This document shows, one piece after another, positions 46,200 through 56,702 of a stretch of DNA of 64,000 bases; position 1 is the first letter of the stretch; each line of letters begins with the position of its first letter. The notes beneath the pieces are model-generated. The model worked only from the letters and a program-made list of their open reading frames with translations, was not told the DNA's origin and searched no databases. This DNA is from JAICMB01 sp963838885. GTDB lineage: Bacteria > Acidobacteriota > Terriglobia > Bryobacterales > Bryobacteraceae. The translations under genes and the position numbers were made by a program. The stretch spans positions 1 through 64,000 of the forward strand of contig CAWITB010000018.1 of NCBI GenBank assembly GCA_963838885.1, given 5' to 3'.

Positions 46200-48315
46200 A
46201 TGGAGGCGTCTGTAATGGCCCCATCGCCCGCAAGCGGGAAGCTGCCGGCGGCGCGATACGAATCGCTGATCCGCTTGGCGGAGGCCATTCGCACGCACCA
46301 ACTCCCGCGCGATCTGTTTCAGGTTCTAGTGCGCGAGTTGGCCAATGTTGTGCGTTTCGATGCAATCGCGCAGTACGACGAAGCCCTGAACAAGGTGAAT
46401 TGGCATCTCGGCGAGCGTTGCAATCCCGCTGCGACGCCGCCACGCGAGCTCCCCAAGGAAGAGACGATCGTGTGGTGGGTGCAGACTCACCAGCAGGCGC
46501 TTGTCGTTCCTTCCGTGGATGGCGAAATGCGTTTCCCGCGAGCTATGGAGGTATTGCGCAACTGCGGAATACGCTCGCTGTGCGCTCTTCCCATGAGCAC
46601 GGCGCATCGGCAGCTCGGTAGTTTGATGGTCGCCAGCACTTGCCCGTACACCTATTCGGAAGAAGAGGTTCGTTTTCTTTCGCTGGTGGTGAATCAGGTA
46701 GCTTTGGCGCTGGACGACGCGCTCAACTTCCAAGCCTCGAAGCGGGCCCAGAACAGACTGGAGCTTCTTCTCGATCTCACCAATAGCGTTGTTTCGAATC
46801 TCGACTTGCGAGGCGTGCTGCGGGAAGTGTCGGCGAGCATCCGGCGCGTTATGCAATGCGATGGCGTTGGCGTTGCTCTTCCCGAACCGGGAAGCGACCG
46901 GCTGCGGCTCGTATGCGCTCGACTTTCCGGGGAACAAGGGGGTTGTTTGGGAGGGCATGCTTCCGCCGGGAGAAGACGTGTCGCCGCTGACGGCGCTTCG
47001 CAGCGGGCGTCCGATCCGCGTTAGCAGAGGCGATCTAGCGGACGATCACCTCGCGCACGCAGTCGGCGTAAAAACGATCTGCCATCTTCCCCTCGCAACC
47101 CGCAAGGGCGTGCTCGGCGTGCTCACGCTGGGAAGTCTCGATGAGACCGCGTTTTCGGATGAAGAGATCGGGTTCCTCTGCCAGGTGGCCAACCAGGTCG
47201 CGATCGCGGTCGAGAACTCGACCGCGTACCGCCAAATCGCGGAACTACGGGACCAACTCGCTCAGGAAAAACTGTATCTCGAAGACGAGATCCGCACGCG
47301 AGCTGAAGTTTCGAGGAAATCGTCGGGCAAGAGCGAGGCTCTGCGCCGCGTGCTTGCGCGAGGTGGAGACCGTCGCGCCGACGGATTCGACCGTGCTGAT
47401 TTATGGCGAAACCGGAACCGGCAAGGAATTGATCGCGCGCGCGGTCCATAACCTGAGCGCGCGCAAGTCAAACGCCTTCGTGAAGCTCAACTGCGCCGCG
47501 ATCCCCACGGGACTTGCTCGAAAGCGAGATGTTCGGCCACGAGCGAGGCGCATTCACCGGAGCCATTTCGCAGCGTATGGGCCGCTTCGAACTGGCCAAC
47601 CGCGGCACGATGTTCCTGGACGAGATCGGCGAGGTCCCGCTGGAACTGCAGCCGAAGCTGCTGCGCGTTCTGCAGGAGCGCGAATTCGAGCGGCTGGGCA
47701 TCGTCGCGGACTCTGCGCACCGACGCGCGGCTGATCGCGGCGACGAACCGCGATCTGGCGTCGCATGGTGGAGGAGCAGAAATTTCCGTTCCGGATCTTT
47801 ACTATCGCCTGAACGTATTCCCGGTGCGCGTGCCCGCTCTGCGCGAGCGCCCGGAAGATATTCCTCTGCTGGTCCGCCACTTCGTTCAGCAGTTCAGCCG
47901 CGGACGCCAACCGGAACATCGAAACGATTCCGTCGGAAACGATGAACGACGCTGGTTCGATATCACTGGCCGGGCAATATCCGCGAACTGCAGAACGTAA
48001 TCGAGCGCGCCGTGATCGTCTCCGCTGGACCGGTATTGAAGGTTCCAGCGCGATCGGCCCTGGAAGACGCAGATTCGCTCGCCGCATAGCCGCGAAGTGA
48101 AAACGGTCCTCAGATCGTCGCGGCAGACGGCGAAAGGACATGCGCGGCTGTTTTGGAAGAGACGGAACGCAAGCAGATTGTCGCGGCATTGGAACAGGCC
48201 AGCTGGATCGTCGCCGGACCGGACGGGGCCGCGGCTTTGCTCGGAATGAAGCGCTCGACGCTGCAATCGCGCATGCAGAAGCTCGGGCATTCGAATTTCC
48301 CGCAGCGGCGCCTAA
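46200..48315 (+). CDS. Sigma-54-dependent activator with two GAF domains (heavily frame-interrupted)
   Basis: A bacterial enhancer-binding protein of the FhlA type, about 700 residues when reconstructed. Two GAF sensor domains (RYESLIRLAEAIRTHQLPRD; LLLDLTNSVVSNLDLRGVLR) precede the AAA+ domain with Walker A YGETGTGKELIARAVHNLSA, the sigma-54 contact GHERGAFTGAISQRMGRFEL, Walker B MFLDEIGEVPLELQPKLLRV and RERPEDIPLLVRHFVQQFSR. The Fis-type helix-turn-helix follows (EETERKQIVAALEQASWIVA, LLGMKRSTLQSRMQKLG). At least twelve breaks are single extra wobble bases, e.g. CTCG 46908, CTTG 47353, CTTG 47513, GGCA 47697, TTTC 47783, TCCG 47790 and GGGC 48285. Reading the last as Gly gives the stop at 48313. 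It probably activates the RND cluster that follows. Confidence 0.75.
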
Positions 48316-48453
48316 TGCATTTGGCCCGTTTCAATATTAAGCCTGCAGGGCGCCGGAAAATCGGCAGGCGCCGTAAGCGCTGGCATCTGATTTTCGGTAA
48401 TTCCCAAAGATGAAATGATCGTCTTTGCTTGTGTCTCATAGCGTATGGCGTTT

Positions 48454-48467
48454 GGCGACGAATGGGC
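48454..48467 (+). promoter_or_regulatory. Possible sigma-54 promoter upstream of the STAS-RND cluster
   Basis: TGGC at 48453-48456 and GGGC at 48464-48467 give the GG-N10-GC spacing of a -24/-12 promoter. The predicted start lies about 25 bases before the STAS-like ATG. The -24 half is reasonable and the -12 half is poor (GGGC instead of TTGC). Position behind a sigma-54 activator is the main support. Confidence 0.25.
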
Positions 48468-48504
48468 GCTACGAGTGCACCGTGCACATTGCGAGATCGG
48501 CTAG

Positions 48505-48843
48505 ATGCTGAAGATCACCTACAACAGCACGACGGAGACGAGCAGCGGTGGACGCTGTGCGGACAGTTGAGAGGTCCATGGGTGGCGGTGTGACGCTCGT
48601 GCATGGGAACGCGACCGCGGCGAATCGAAGGGCAGTACGCTGCGTCGTCGATCTGAGCGACGTGACGTCGATCGACGAGAGCGGGGAGAGACTCTGGCGG
48701 AACCATGAAAGCAGCGATGGAGCGCGCTTCGTCGCGCGAGGCGTGGACATGAAGCATATCCTCAGATCATCTTCGAAGCAAGACCAAGCCTTCGCTTCGG
48801 AGATCGCTGGCTCACCTCGACCGCGATCCGCGATCGATCCTAA
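48505..48843 (+). CDS. Small STAS-like (anti-anti-sigma-type) protein, reconstructed from broken frames
   Basis: Reading quadruplet codons as one (ACGA, CGGA near 48530; CTCA near 48761) gives MLKITYNST, then RDEQRWTLCGQLRGPWVA, AWERDRGESKG, CVVDLSDVTSIDESGERL and GARFVARGVDMKHIL. This matches the STAS-like fold of small proteins often found beside acidobacterial RND operons, with VDLSDVTSIDESG as the conserved core (strand-loop-helix). The region between ~48590 and 48610 and the C-terminus are uncertain, and the stop at 48841 is my best guess. GAGGAG for the next gene follows. Confidence 0.5.
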
Positions 48844-48860
48844 GGAAACGAGGAGAAACA

Positions 48861-50162
48861 ATGAGAACGAGTTTCCGAGAAACCGAATTCGTTATCTGGA
48901 CCGCGGGATTGCTATTGCCGGCCATCATTATCATGCTATCCGGTTGTTCCGGCACGCACATCCGCCTGCCACCTCGCCGCAGGCGCCGCCTCCGCGAAGT
49001 CGAGGTCGCGCGCGTGGAGCAGAAAGATATTCCGATCTACCACGAATGGATCGGGACGCTCGACGGCATGGTCAATGCCGCGATCAAGGCGCAGGTGACC
49101 GGATATCTGCTGACAGCAGAACTATACCGAAGGTTCGTTTGTGCAGAAAGGGCCAGTTGCTGTTTGAGATCGATCCCGCGCCCGTTCCAGGCCGCGGTCG
49201 ATCAGGCGCAAGGGCAACTTGCGCAGGCCAACGGCCAGCTCGCGCAGGCGAAAGCGCAACTGGTCCAGTCGCAGGCGCAGCTTGTGCAGGCGCGAGGCGA
49301 ATCAACGCCGCACGCAACTCGACGTAGACCGCTACATCCCGCTCGCCAAGCAGCAGGCGATCACACAGCAGGATCTGGATAACGCCACGCAGAACAATCT
49401 GTCCGCGAAGGCGCAAGTCGAGGCGGCAAAGGCGCAGGTAGAAACGGCCACAGGCACAGATCGAGGCGGCCGAGGCGGCGGTCGAAGCGGCGAAGGCGGC
49501 GGTGGAAGCGGCGCGCGTCAATCTCGGATTCACGCGGCTTACTTCGCCCATCGACGGCATCGCCGGGCAAGGCCCAGGTGCAGATCGGAAATCTGGTAAG
49601 CCCGTCCAGCGGAGCCGATCACCACGGTCTCGACGCTCGATCCGATCAAGGCCGAATTTCACCGTCAGCGAGCAGGAGTATCTCGAGCTTCGCGCGGCGG
49701 CGCGAAACGATCTGGGCCGCCTGCAGCTCGAACTGATTCTCGCCGACGGCACGATGTATCCGCACAAAGGAAAATTCTCTTTCGCCGACCGCGAGGTGGA
49801 CCAGAGCACCGGCGCCATTCTTCTGATCGGCCAGTTCCCGAATCCGGGAAACATTCTGCGGCCCGGCCAGTATGCCAAAGTCCGCGCCGTGGTCGGGACG
49901 CGTGCAGGATGCTTTGCTGGTGCCGCAACGCGCCGTGACCGAATTGCAGGGCACTTATCAGGTCGCCGTCGTCAACGAGTGACAACAGGGTTCGCGATCG
50001 CGCACGTCAAGGCGGGCGACCGGGTCGGCCCGCTGTGGATCGATCGACGAGGGCCTGAAGCCCGGGCAGCGCGTGATCGCGGACGGCGTGCATGAAGGTC
50101 CGCCCCGGCATGCAGGTGAATCCGAAGCCGTTCGCGAAACGGCGGCGGCCAAAGAGAGGTAA
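48861..50162 (+). CDS. RND efflux membrane-fusion protein (AcrA/MexA-like, frame-interrupted)
   Basis: The periplasmic adaptor of a tripartite pump, about 430 residues reconstructed. After a lipoprotein-type start (FVIWTAGLLLPAIIIMLSGC) come VARVEQKDIPIYHEWIGTLD, the lipoyl-like half-motif AAIKAQVTGYLL and FEIDPRPFQAAVDQAQGQLA. A long coiled-coil hairpin rich in Gln-Ala repeats follows, then VNLGFTRLTSPIDGIAG and beta-barrel FTVSEQEYLELRAAARNDLG, FADREVDQSTGAILLIGQFP and PGNILRPGQYAKVRAVVG. At least eleven extra wobble bases break it, e.g. ACAG 49113, GGGC 49150, CCCG 49175 and GCGC 49290. GAGGAG sits before ATG 48861. The coiled-coil is longer than in AcrA because of AQLVQ-type repeats. Confidence 0.75.
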
Positions 50163-50166
50163 TTCA

Positions 50167-53100
50167 ATGTCGAAGTTTTTTATCAACCGGCCCGATCGTG
50201 GCGATGGTGATCTCGATCCTGATGGTGATCGTCGGCGTCGATCACGATCGCCAGCCTTGCCCGTTGCGCAGTTTCCGAGCATCGCTCCGCCCGAAGTTCA
50301 GATTCAGGCGAGCTATGTGGGCGCGGACTCGCAGACCGTCGAGCAATCGGTCGCCACGCCCATCGAGCAGCAGATGAGCGGCGTCGACAACCTGAATTAC
50401 ATGTATTCGCTGAACGCGGCGAATGGCCAGATGACCATGATCGTCGACTTCGACGTGAAGACCGATCCGAACACCGACCAGATCCTCACGCAGATGCGCG
50501 AGACGCAGGCCGCTTCGCAGCTTGCCGGCCGACGTCACCAATTATGGAGTCACCGTCCAGAAATCGGTGACGGCGCCGCTCATGGTGATCGGGCTGTATT
50601 CGCCGCACGGCACTTATGACGCGCAGTTTCTGGCGAACTACGCCTACATCAATCTGAACGATCAGCTCACGCGCGTCCCGGGGATCGGCAACGTGCAGGT
50701 TTTCGGCGCGGGCCAGTATGCGATGCGGCTTGTGGGTGAAGCCCGACCAGCTCGCGAAGCTCGGCATCACGGTTCCTGAAATCGTTATCGGCGATTCAGG
50801 CGCAGAACACCGTGAATCCGGCCGGGCAGATCGGCGGCGCGCCGGTTCCGAAGGGCCAGGAGTACACCTATTCGGTGCGCGCGCAAGGACGGCTGACCTC
50901 GCCCGAGGAATTCGGCGAACATCATTATCCGCGAGACTGCCGGACGGCGGCGTAGTACGCGTGAAGGATGTCGCGCGCGTCGAACTCGGCTCCCAGGACT
51001 ACAGCGTCATCGGCCGGCTGAACGGCAAGCCAAGCGCCATCATCGCCGTCTACCAGCTTCCCGGCACCAACGCGGTCCAGGCCGCGCGATGGCGTCCGAA
51101 AGCTGCTGGCCGAAGGTCAAAGAAGCGCTTTCCGCAGGACATGGATTACGTGGTTTCGCTCGACACGACGCGGTCCGTGACGCGAAGGCATCAAAGATAT
51201 CATCATGACGCTGCTGATCGCGATCGTGCTGGTCACGGTGGTCGTCTATCTGTTCCTGCAGGGCTGGCGCGCGACGCTGATTCCGTTACTCGCCGTGCCC
51301 GTCTCGCTGATCGGAACATTCGTCTTCTTCCCGGCTCTTCGGTTTTTCGATCAACACCTTGTCGCTGTTCGGGCTGGTGCTGGCGATCGGACTTGTGGTC
51401 GACGACGCGATCGTCGTGGTGGAAGCGGTCGAGCGCCACATCGAAGAGGGCATGTCGCCGAAAGAGGCGGCGCTCAAGGCGATGGAGGAAATCTCCGGCC
51501 CGGTGATCGGAATCGCGCTGGTGCTCTCCGCCGTGTTCATTCCCACCGCGTTCATTCCCGGCATCACCGGGACGCCTGTATCAGCAGTTCGCGGTCACGA
51601 TCGCCATCTCCGTGATCCTTTCGGCGTTCAATGCGCTCACGCTGAGCCCGGCGCTCTCCGCTCTGCTGCTGCGGCCCAAGACAGGAACGGCGCGGTCTGC
51701 TGGCGACGATTCTTCGACTGGTTCAATCGCGTCTTCGGACGCGCTACGAATGGATACGTCCGCTGGTCGGGAGCGCTGATTCGAAAGAGCGCCGTCGCGC
51801 TTGTCGCTGTTGCTGGCGTTCGGCGCGGCCGCGGCGTTCTTCGCGGGCAAGGTCCCGACCAGTTTCCTGCCGGATGAAGATCAGGGCTACCTGTTTCCTG
51901 CATCTGCAGCTTCCCAACGCCGCCTCCATCGAGCGCACAGAGGACGCCGCCGCGAAGATCGAGAAGATTCTGGCGGACACGCCCGGCGTCGAATACACCA
52001 CCACGCGTGGCGGGCTTCAGCCTGCTGAGCTTCGTGCGCACCAGCTTACAACGGATTCTTCTTCGTCACTCTCAAGGACTGGGATCGAGCGCAAGAGCCG
52101 CAAAGAACAGTATCAGGAGATCCTGCAGCACGTGAACCAGGAGCTGTCGAAGCTTCCCGACGGATTTGCGCTTGAGCTTCCCGCCTCCGGCGATTCCCGG
52201 CGTCGGCACTTCCGGCGGATTTACTTTCGTGCTGGAAGACCGCGCCGGAAAGGACGTCCAGTTTCTGGCGGACAACCTGAACAAGTTCATGGCGGCGGCG
52301 CAGAAGCGCAAGGAAATGGCCGGCATGGTAAGCACGTTTCTGCCCGCCGTGCCGCAGCAATTCGTGGACGTCGATCGCGAAAAGGTACTGAAACAGGGCG
52401 TCCCGCTGAGCGACGTTTATCGCACCATTCAGACCTACATGGGCGGATTGTTCGTCAATTACTTCAACCGCTTCGGACGGCAGTGGCAGGTCTACATCGA
52501 GGCCGAAGGCGATTATCGCACCAGCATGGACAGCCTCGAGCCAGTTCTACGTCCGCAACAACCAGAGCGCACATGGTGCCGCTCTCGTCGCTGGTCCGAT
52601 ACGAGCCGCGGCCCGGCCCCGAATTCACCATGCGCTACAACTTGTATCGCTCCGCGCAGATCATCGGCAGCGCCGCGCCCGGCTACAGCTCCGAACAGGC
52701 GACGAAGGCTCTGGAAGAGACATTCGCGCAAACCATGCCGCGCGAGATGGGCTACGACTACATGGGCATGTCATTCCAGGAAAAGAAAGCCAAGGAAGGC
52801 ATTCCGGCGTGGGTCGATCTTCGGGTTCTCGCTGCTGTTCGTATTTCTGATTCTCGCGGCGCTCTATGAAAGCTGGTCGCTGCCGTTCAGCGTTCTGCTG
52901 AGCACGCCGGTCGCGGTGTTCGGCGCCTTCTTCATTCTGTGGCTGCGCCGCTGTCCTGCTGGGTTACTTCTGCCGCCCTACATGATCCAGATCGAAAGCG
53001 ACGTTTACTCGCAGATCGGTCTGGTGATGCTGATCGGACTGGCCGCGAAGAACGCGATTCTGATCGTCGAGTTCGCCAAGGACAAATACGAAGCAGGGAA

Positions 53101-53385
53101 TGGATCTGGTCGATGCGGCGCTCGAAGGCGCGCGGCTGCGGCTGCGTCCGATTCTGATGACGTCGTTCGCGTTCATTCTCGGTTGCGTCCCGCTGTGGAC
53201 CGCGTCCGGCGCCGGCGCGGTCGGCGCGCCAGATCATGGGCACCACCGTGATCGGCGGAATGCTGGCGGCCAGCGCCATCGGCATCTTCTTTATTCCGGC
53301 GATCTTCTATGTGGTGGAGAAGCTCTCGGGAGCGCGCCGGTCACGCCGACTGGCATTGAATCCGGCTCCGGCGCAAGGAGATTGA
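50167..53385 (+). CDS. RND inner-membrane efflux pump (AcrB/HAE1-like, frame-interrupted)
   Basis: A proton-driven multidrug exporter of about 1060 residues when reconstructed. Signature stretches are MSKFFINRP, QFPSIAPPEVQIQASYVGAD, SVATPIEQQMSGVDNLNYMY, ITVPEIV, SVIGRLNGKPSAIIAVYQLP, LVLAIGLVVDDAIVVVEAVE (with the proton-relay D-D of TM4), EISGPVIGIALVLSAVFIPT and GLVMLIGLAAKNAILIVEFA. Nearly 30 breaks are extra wobble bases at codons for Pro, Val, Leu, Gly, Ala, Glu, Thr, Phe, Ser and Asp (CCCG 50191, GTCG 50237, CTTG 50256, 50521 and 50729). Corrected, it aligns end to end with HAE1 pumps. The ribosome binding site (AGAGAGG) precedes ATG 50167; tolC-like ATG follows its stop after one base. 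Confidence 0.8.
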
Positions 53386-53386
53386 A

Positions 53387-54807
53387 ATGAAATATCTTGG
53401 TTTCTGCTTCTCGCTGTCCTTCTTGACGGCCTGCGCCGTCGGGCCAAACTATCGTCGCCCGGCTGTTCAGATCCCGGAAAACTTTCGCTCTCCGGAGCCG
53501 CTGCCTGCTCCGACAGCGCGAATCCCTTGCCGACCTGAAATGGTTCGAGGTTTTCAAAGACGAAAAGTTGCAGGACCTGATCCGCACCGCGCTCGCAGCA
53601 GAACTACGATCTGCGCGACGCCGTCGCGAATGTCGAGGCCGCGCGCGCCAACCTCGGCATCACCCGGTCGAATCAGTATCCGAATTTCACGGCCAGCGGC
53701 GATCTGGAGTTCACCCGGCTTTCGCGCGACGGATCGTTTCCGCTTGCCGGCTACGTTCGTACCGTCGCAGAATCGCAACTGGGGGCAGGCGTCGCTCAAC
53801 CTGCTTTCGTTTGAAGCTCGATATCTGGGGCCGGCTGCGGCGCGCCACCGAAGCCGCGCGCGCCAACCTCCTGAACGCCGAGGAAAATCGCAAAGCCGTG
53901 ATGACGACTCTGGTCGCCGATGTCGCGACGGATTACTTCACTCTTCGCGAGCTCGATTACGAACTGGAGATCTCGCGGCGAACACTCGAGCACGCGGCAG
54001 GAATCGCTGCGGCTTGATTCAATCGCGGCAAGGCGGAGGCGTCGCCACGCTGCTCGATCTTCGCCAGGGCGAGCAGCTGGTGTACACGGCGTCGGAAACC
54101 ATTCCGGCGCTGCAGCAGCAGATCGAACAGACCGAAAACCAGATCAGTCTGCTGCTGGCGCGGAATCCCGGCGCAATAGTGCGGGGCAACGAGCCTGCAC
54201 CGAACAGGAGCTGCCGCCGGAAGTGCCCGCCGGCCTCCCTTCCGCGCTGCTCGAACGGCGTCCCGACATCCGCGCGGCCGAACAGAGCCTGATCGCCGCG
54301 AATGCCAACATCGGGGTTGCAAAGGCGGCTTATTTCCCGCAAATCAGTCTCAGCGGATTCCTGGGCGGCCAGAGCACGCAGCTTTCGAGCCTGTTTAGCG
54401 GACCGCATAGCGCGTGGAGCTTTGTTCCGCAGGCTTACGCAGCCGGTTTTCACCGCGGGACGGCTGCAGATCGAACGTCCGGCTCGCCGAAGCGCAGCGG
54501 GAGAGCGCGCTCGTTCAATATGAAAAGACGATCCAGACCGCGTTCACGGAAGTATCGAACGCGCTGATCGCGCATCAGACGATTGAGGGAGAGCCGAGTG
54601 GAACAGGAGGCCCTGGTTGCGGCGCTTCGCGATCGCACGCGGCTGGCGTATGTGCGTTATCAGGGCGGCGTGGATACGTTGCTGAACGCGCTCGGATGCC
54701 GATCGTGATCTGTTTCAAGCGGAGCTGACGCTTATCGCAAATACGATTGAACGAGCTGCTGAGCGTGGTTCAACTTGTACAAAGCGCTCGGCGGTGGCTG
54801 GCAATGA
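53387..54807 (+). CDS. RND outer-membrane lipoprotein (NodT/OprM-like, frame-interrupted)
   Basis: The outer-membrane channel of the same pump, about 470 residues reconstructed. Lipoprotein signal FCFSLSFLTACAVGPNYRRP (Cys at lipobox, then the VGPDY-type motif) is followed by LADLKWFEVFKDEKLQDLI, ANLGITRSNQYPNFTASGDL, WGQASLNLLSFELDIWGRLR (typical xxSWELDLFGRxRR), ATLLDLRQGEQLVYTASETI, VPAGLPSALLERRPDIRAAE and FPQISLSGFLGG. About ten extra wobble bases break it (GCGC 53516; CTCG, CTTG, GAAG later). Two sites are not synonymous (GAGC, AACG). The stop TGA at 54805 overlaps an ATG of the next gene, suggesting translational coupling. Confidence 0.75.
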
Positions 54808-54830
54808 TTGCGAGCGTCGTACAAAACGTT

Positions 54831-56178
54831 ATGAGCCCGTCAAAGGAAAGTGGCAGCCCCGTTCTGGACGGGTTATACCGGCAGCTCCTGGCGGTGGCCG
54901 TTCAATACTTTTTTCCATCCAGCCGCCTCGAGATCGCCAGTCGCGTCCCAGAATCGACGATGCAAACTCGTGTTTCGGGAAGCGTCTGATGGTGGTTTGA
55001 GTTTTGACTGGCTCGGGAACAGATATTCGCTCACAAATCATAGGGAATTCAGCGATCACGAACAGAGGATGCTTGAAAGCATCGGCAAATTCCTTTCTAC
55101 GCGTTATGAGATGTTGTTCGACCCCGAGATCCCTGGGCGGAATCTGCCGATTTTTGGCGGCCTGACCGAGGATCGCTATGTTTCTACGTTCCTCGATGGA
55201 CGGGTTTACGACGACGCCAGGACCGCGGTCTCGCTTCCCGACCGTATTTCCGAGGCCATCGAGGTCCTTCGAATCAGCGCGCTCAGCTCCTACGAGGACA
55301 AGCGCATCTCGACAGGCGCCCTGCTATTCGGATCGCTGCGGGATGCCTGTCACTCGCTGCCGCCGCGGCCCGCCGGCGCGCTCCGATACTCGAGCGAATT
55401 AACCTCAATTCGCAGCTTTCACCGCATCTGCGACGGATTACGAACGCTCGCGCTGGTGGATGGGAGCGGCTTAATGGTCGAGCTGATCGACGTAAAAGAA
55501 TGGGCGCAGGCCTTCGGGGAAATGGAGCTTCCCGTTCCCACCGCGCGGCGCTACCGCACCCACGCGCAGGCCACGCTTTGCGGCGGGCACACCTGCCTGG
55601 TGTTGACGCCGAACGGTGAGATCAAAGTTTTCGGCGAGGGTGTTCAGGTATTCAGTTTCTTCGACGGCCGTTGGCATCTTACGGACGCGGTTTCGAAGTT
55701 TCAGACCTGGGAGGCGGCGATCGGCCGCCGGGATCTGGCGGCGCGCCTGTTCTCCGCCGGCCTCAACCTTGCCGAACATCGCCGCGGAGGCATGTTTGTA
55801 GTGCTCGATGATCCGCGGCGCGCCCGGCAGCTTGTGAGGGGCCGCGATCTGCTGGAAACCGGCCGGCGGGAGCGACCGGGGGCCAAGAACCAGCTACATT
55901 ACCTCTTGCGGAAAACGAGCGCTATCGAGCTTTCTCCGGCTGTTCTCGAAAGCATCGCGCAAATCGATGGCAGCGTCGTGCTCGATCGCGATTCGAGATT
56001 GCTCGCGTTTGGCGCCATTCTGCGGTCTCGTCCGCCGGTAGATGGGAATGAGGACATCGGCGAAGGCGCTCGTACCGCGGCGGCTATCGGCGCGTCGCAA
56101 TTCGGCGATGTATTGATGGTGAGCGAGGGCGGCCAGCTCTCGTTCTATCAAAAGGGTCATTGCGTCTGGACGCTGTGA
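54831..56178 (+). CDS. Protein with C-terminal DisA_N/DAC-like putative nucleotide-sensor domain (one frame break)
   Basis: About 449 residues. The N-terminal ~45 residues (SPVLDGLYRQLLAVAVQYFF) join the rest at 54966-54969, where ACTC stands for Thr. The middle ~230 residues have no domain I can name (RYSLTNHREFSDHEQRMLES; STGALLFGSLRDACHSLPPR). The final ~90 residues follow the DisA_N fold pattern: AVLESIAQIDGSVVLDRDSR, LLAFGAIL, then EGARTAAAIGASQFGDVLMV and SEGGQLSFYQKGHCVW. The diadenylate-cyclase DGA is DGS and the RHR motif reads RTA, so catalysis is unlikely. This matches the 'probable sensor' DACNV-type group proposed to bind nucleotides (established prediction). It starts within or just after the tolC-like stop (ATGA at 54804 or ATG 54831), linking it to the pump operon. 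Confidence 0.6.
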
Positions 56179-56196
56179 GTTGGGAGTAAGTGCGCC

Positions 56197-56694
56197 TTAA
56201 CCGCGAAAGATGGACCGCAGAAAAGTCCCGAAATGCCAGTGGCGGCCGGGGCATTCACTCCAGTCCGAGGGGGCGAAGCTGATTACTCGCGTGGCGCGGT
56301 CGACCATCAGCAGCATCGGCTGCGCGTGGGGGTAATCGACGCGCAGCAACACGCCGTTGCCGCAGGTTTGCGAGAGGCCGATGCGGGCGTTGGTATCGTT
56401 GGCGTGCGGGCTGTTGGGGCCCCAGTCTTCGAGGAATTTTGAATAGGCGTAATCGCGGCAGGGATGCTCGGCGGTACAGCCAAACATTCCGTATGCCGTT
56501 TGGTACCGATGATTGCGAAGGTCGGCGAGGAGCGCCTTTACGCGCTGCTCCGGGCCGTAATTTTTGAAGATCGTGTAGAGAAACAACGCCACGATCATGA
56601 TGCAAACGAACGCGATCAGGGCGCGCTTCAGGATCTGTTTGTTGCGGGCCTTGCGTTCCTCAATCGCTCCGTAGCTTTCGAGGTAGCTGCCCAT
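56197..56694 (-). CDS. Single-pass membrane protein of unknown function
   Basis: A 165-residue protein. A short cytosolic N-terminus (MGSYLESYGAIEERKARNKQ) precedes one membrane helix (ALIAFVCIMIVALFLYTIF) and an extracytoplasmic domain with four cysteines (FGCTAEHPCRDYAYSKFLED, RIGLSQTCGNGVLLR, SDWSECPGRHWHFGTFLRSI), probably disulfide-bonded. No family is recognised. A decayed copy of its C-terminus lies at 45756-45965. It is convergent with the DAC-like gene and sits 8 bases after skp's stop. Confidence 0.7.
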   Translation of the reverse strand: MGSYLESYGAIEERKARNKQILKRALIAFVCIMIVALFLYTIFKNYGPEQRVKALLADLRNHRYQTAYGMFGCTAEHPCRDYAYSKFLEDWGPNSPHANDTNARIGLSQTCGNGVLLRVDYPHAQPMLLMVDRATRVISFAPSDWSECPGRHWHFGTFLRSIFRG

Positions 56695-56702
56695 GAGGTG
56701 TC

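Noticed and set aside
46200..54807. Programmed +1 frameshifting or quadruplet decoding as a genetic-code novelty
   Set aside because: More than ten different quadruplets would be needed, and the same triplets are read normally in neighbouring genes. The two-allele consensus explanation needs no new biology. Kept only as the alternative to test.
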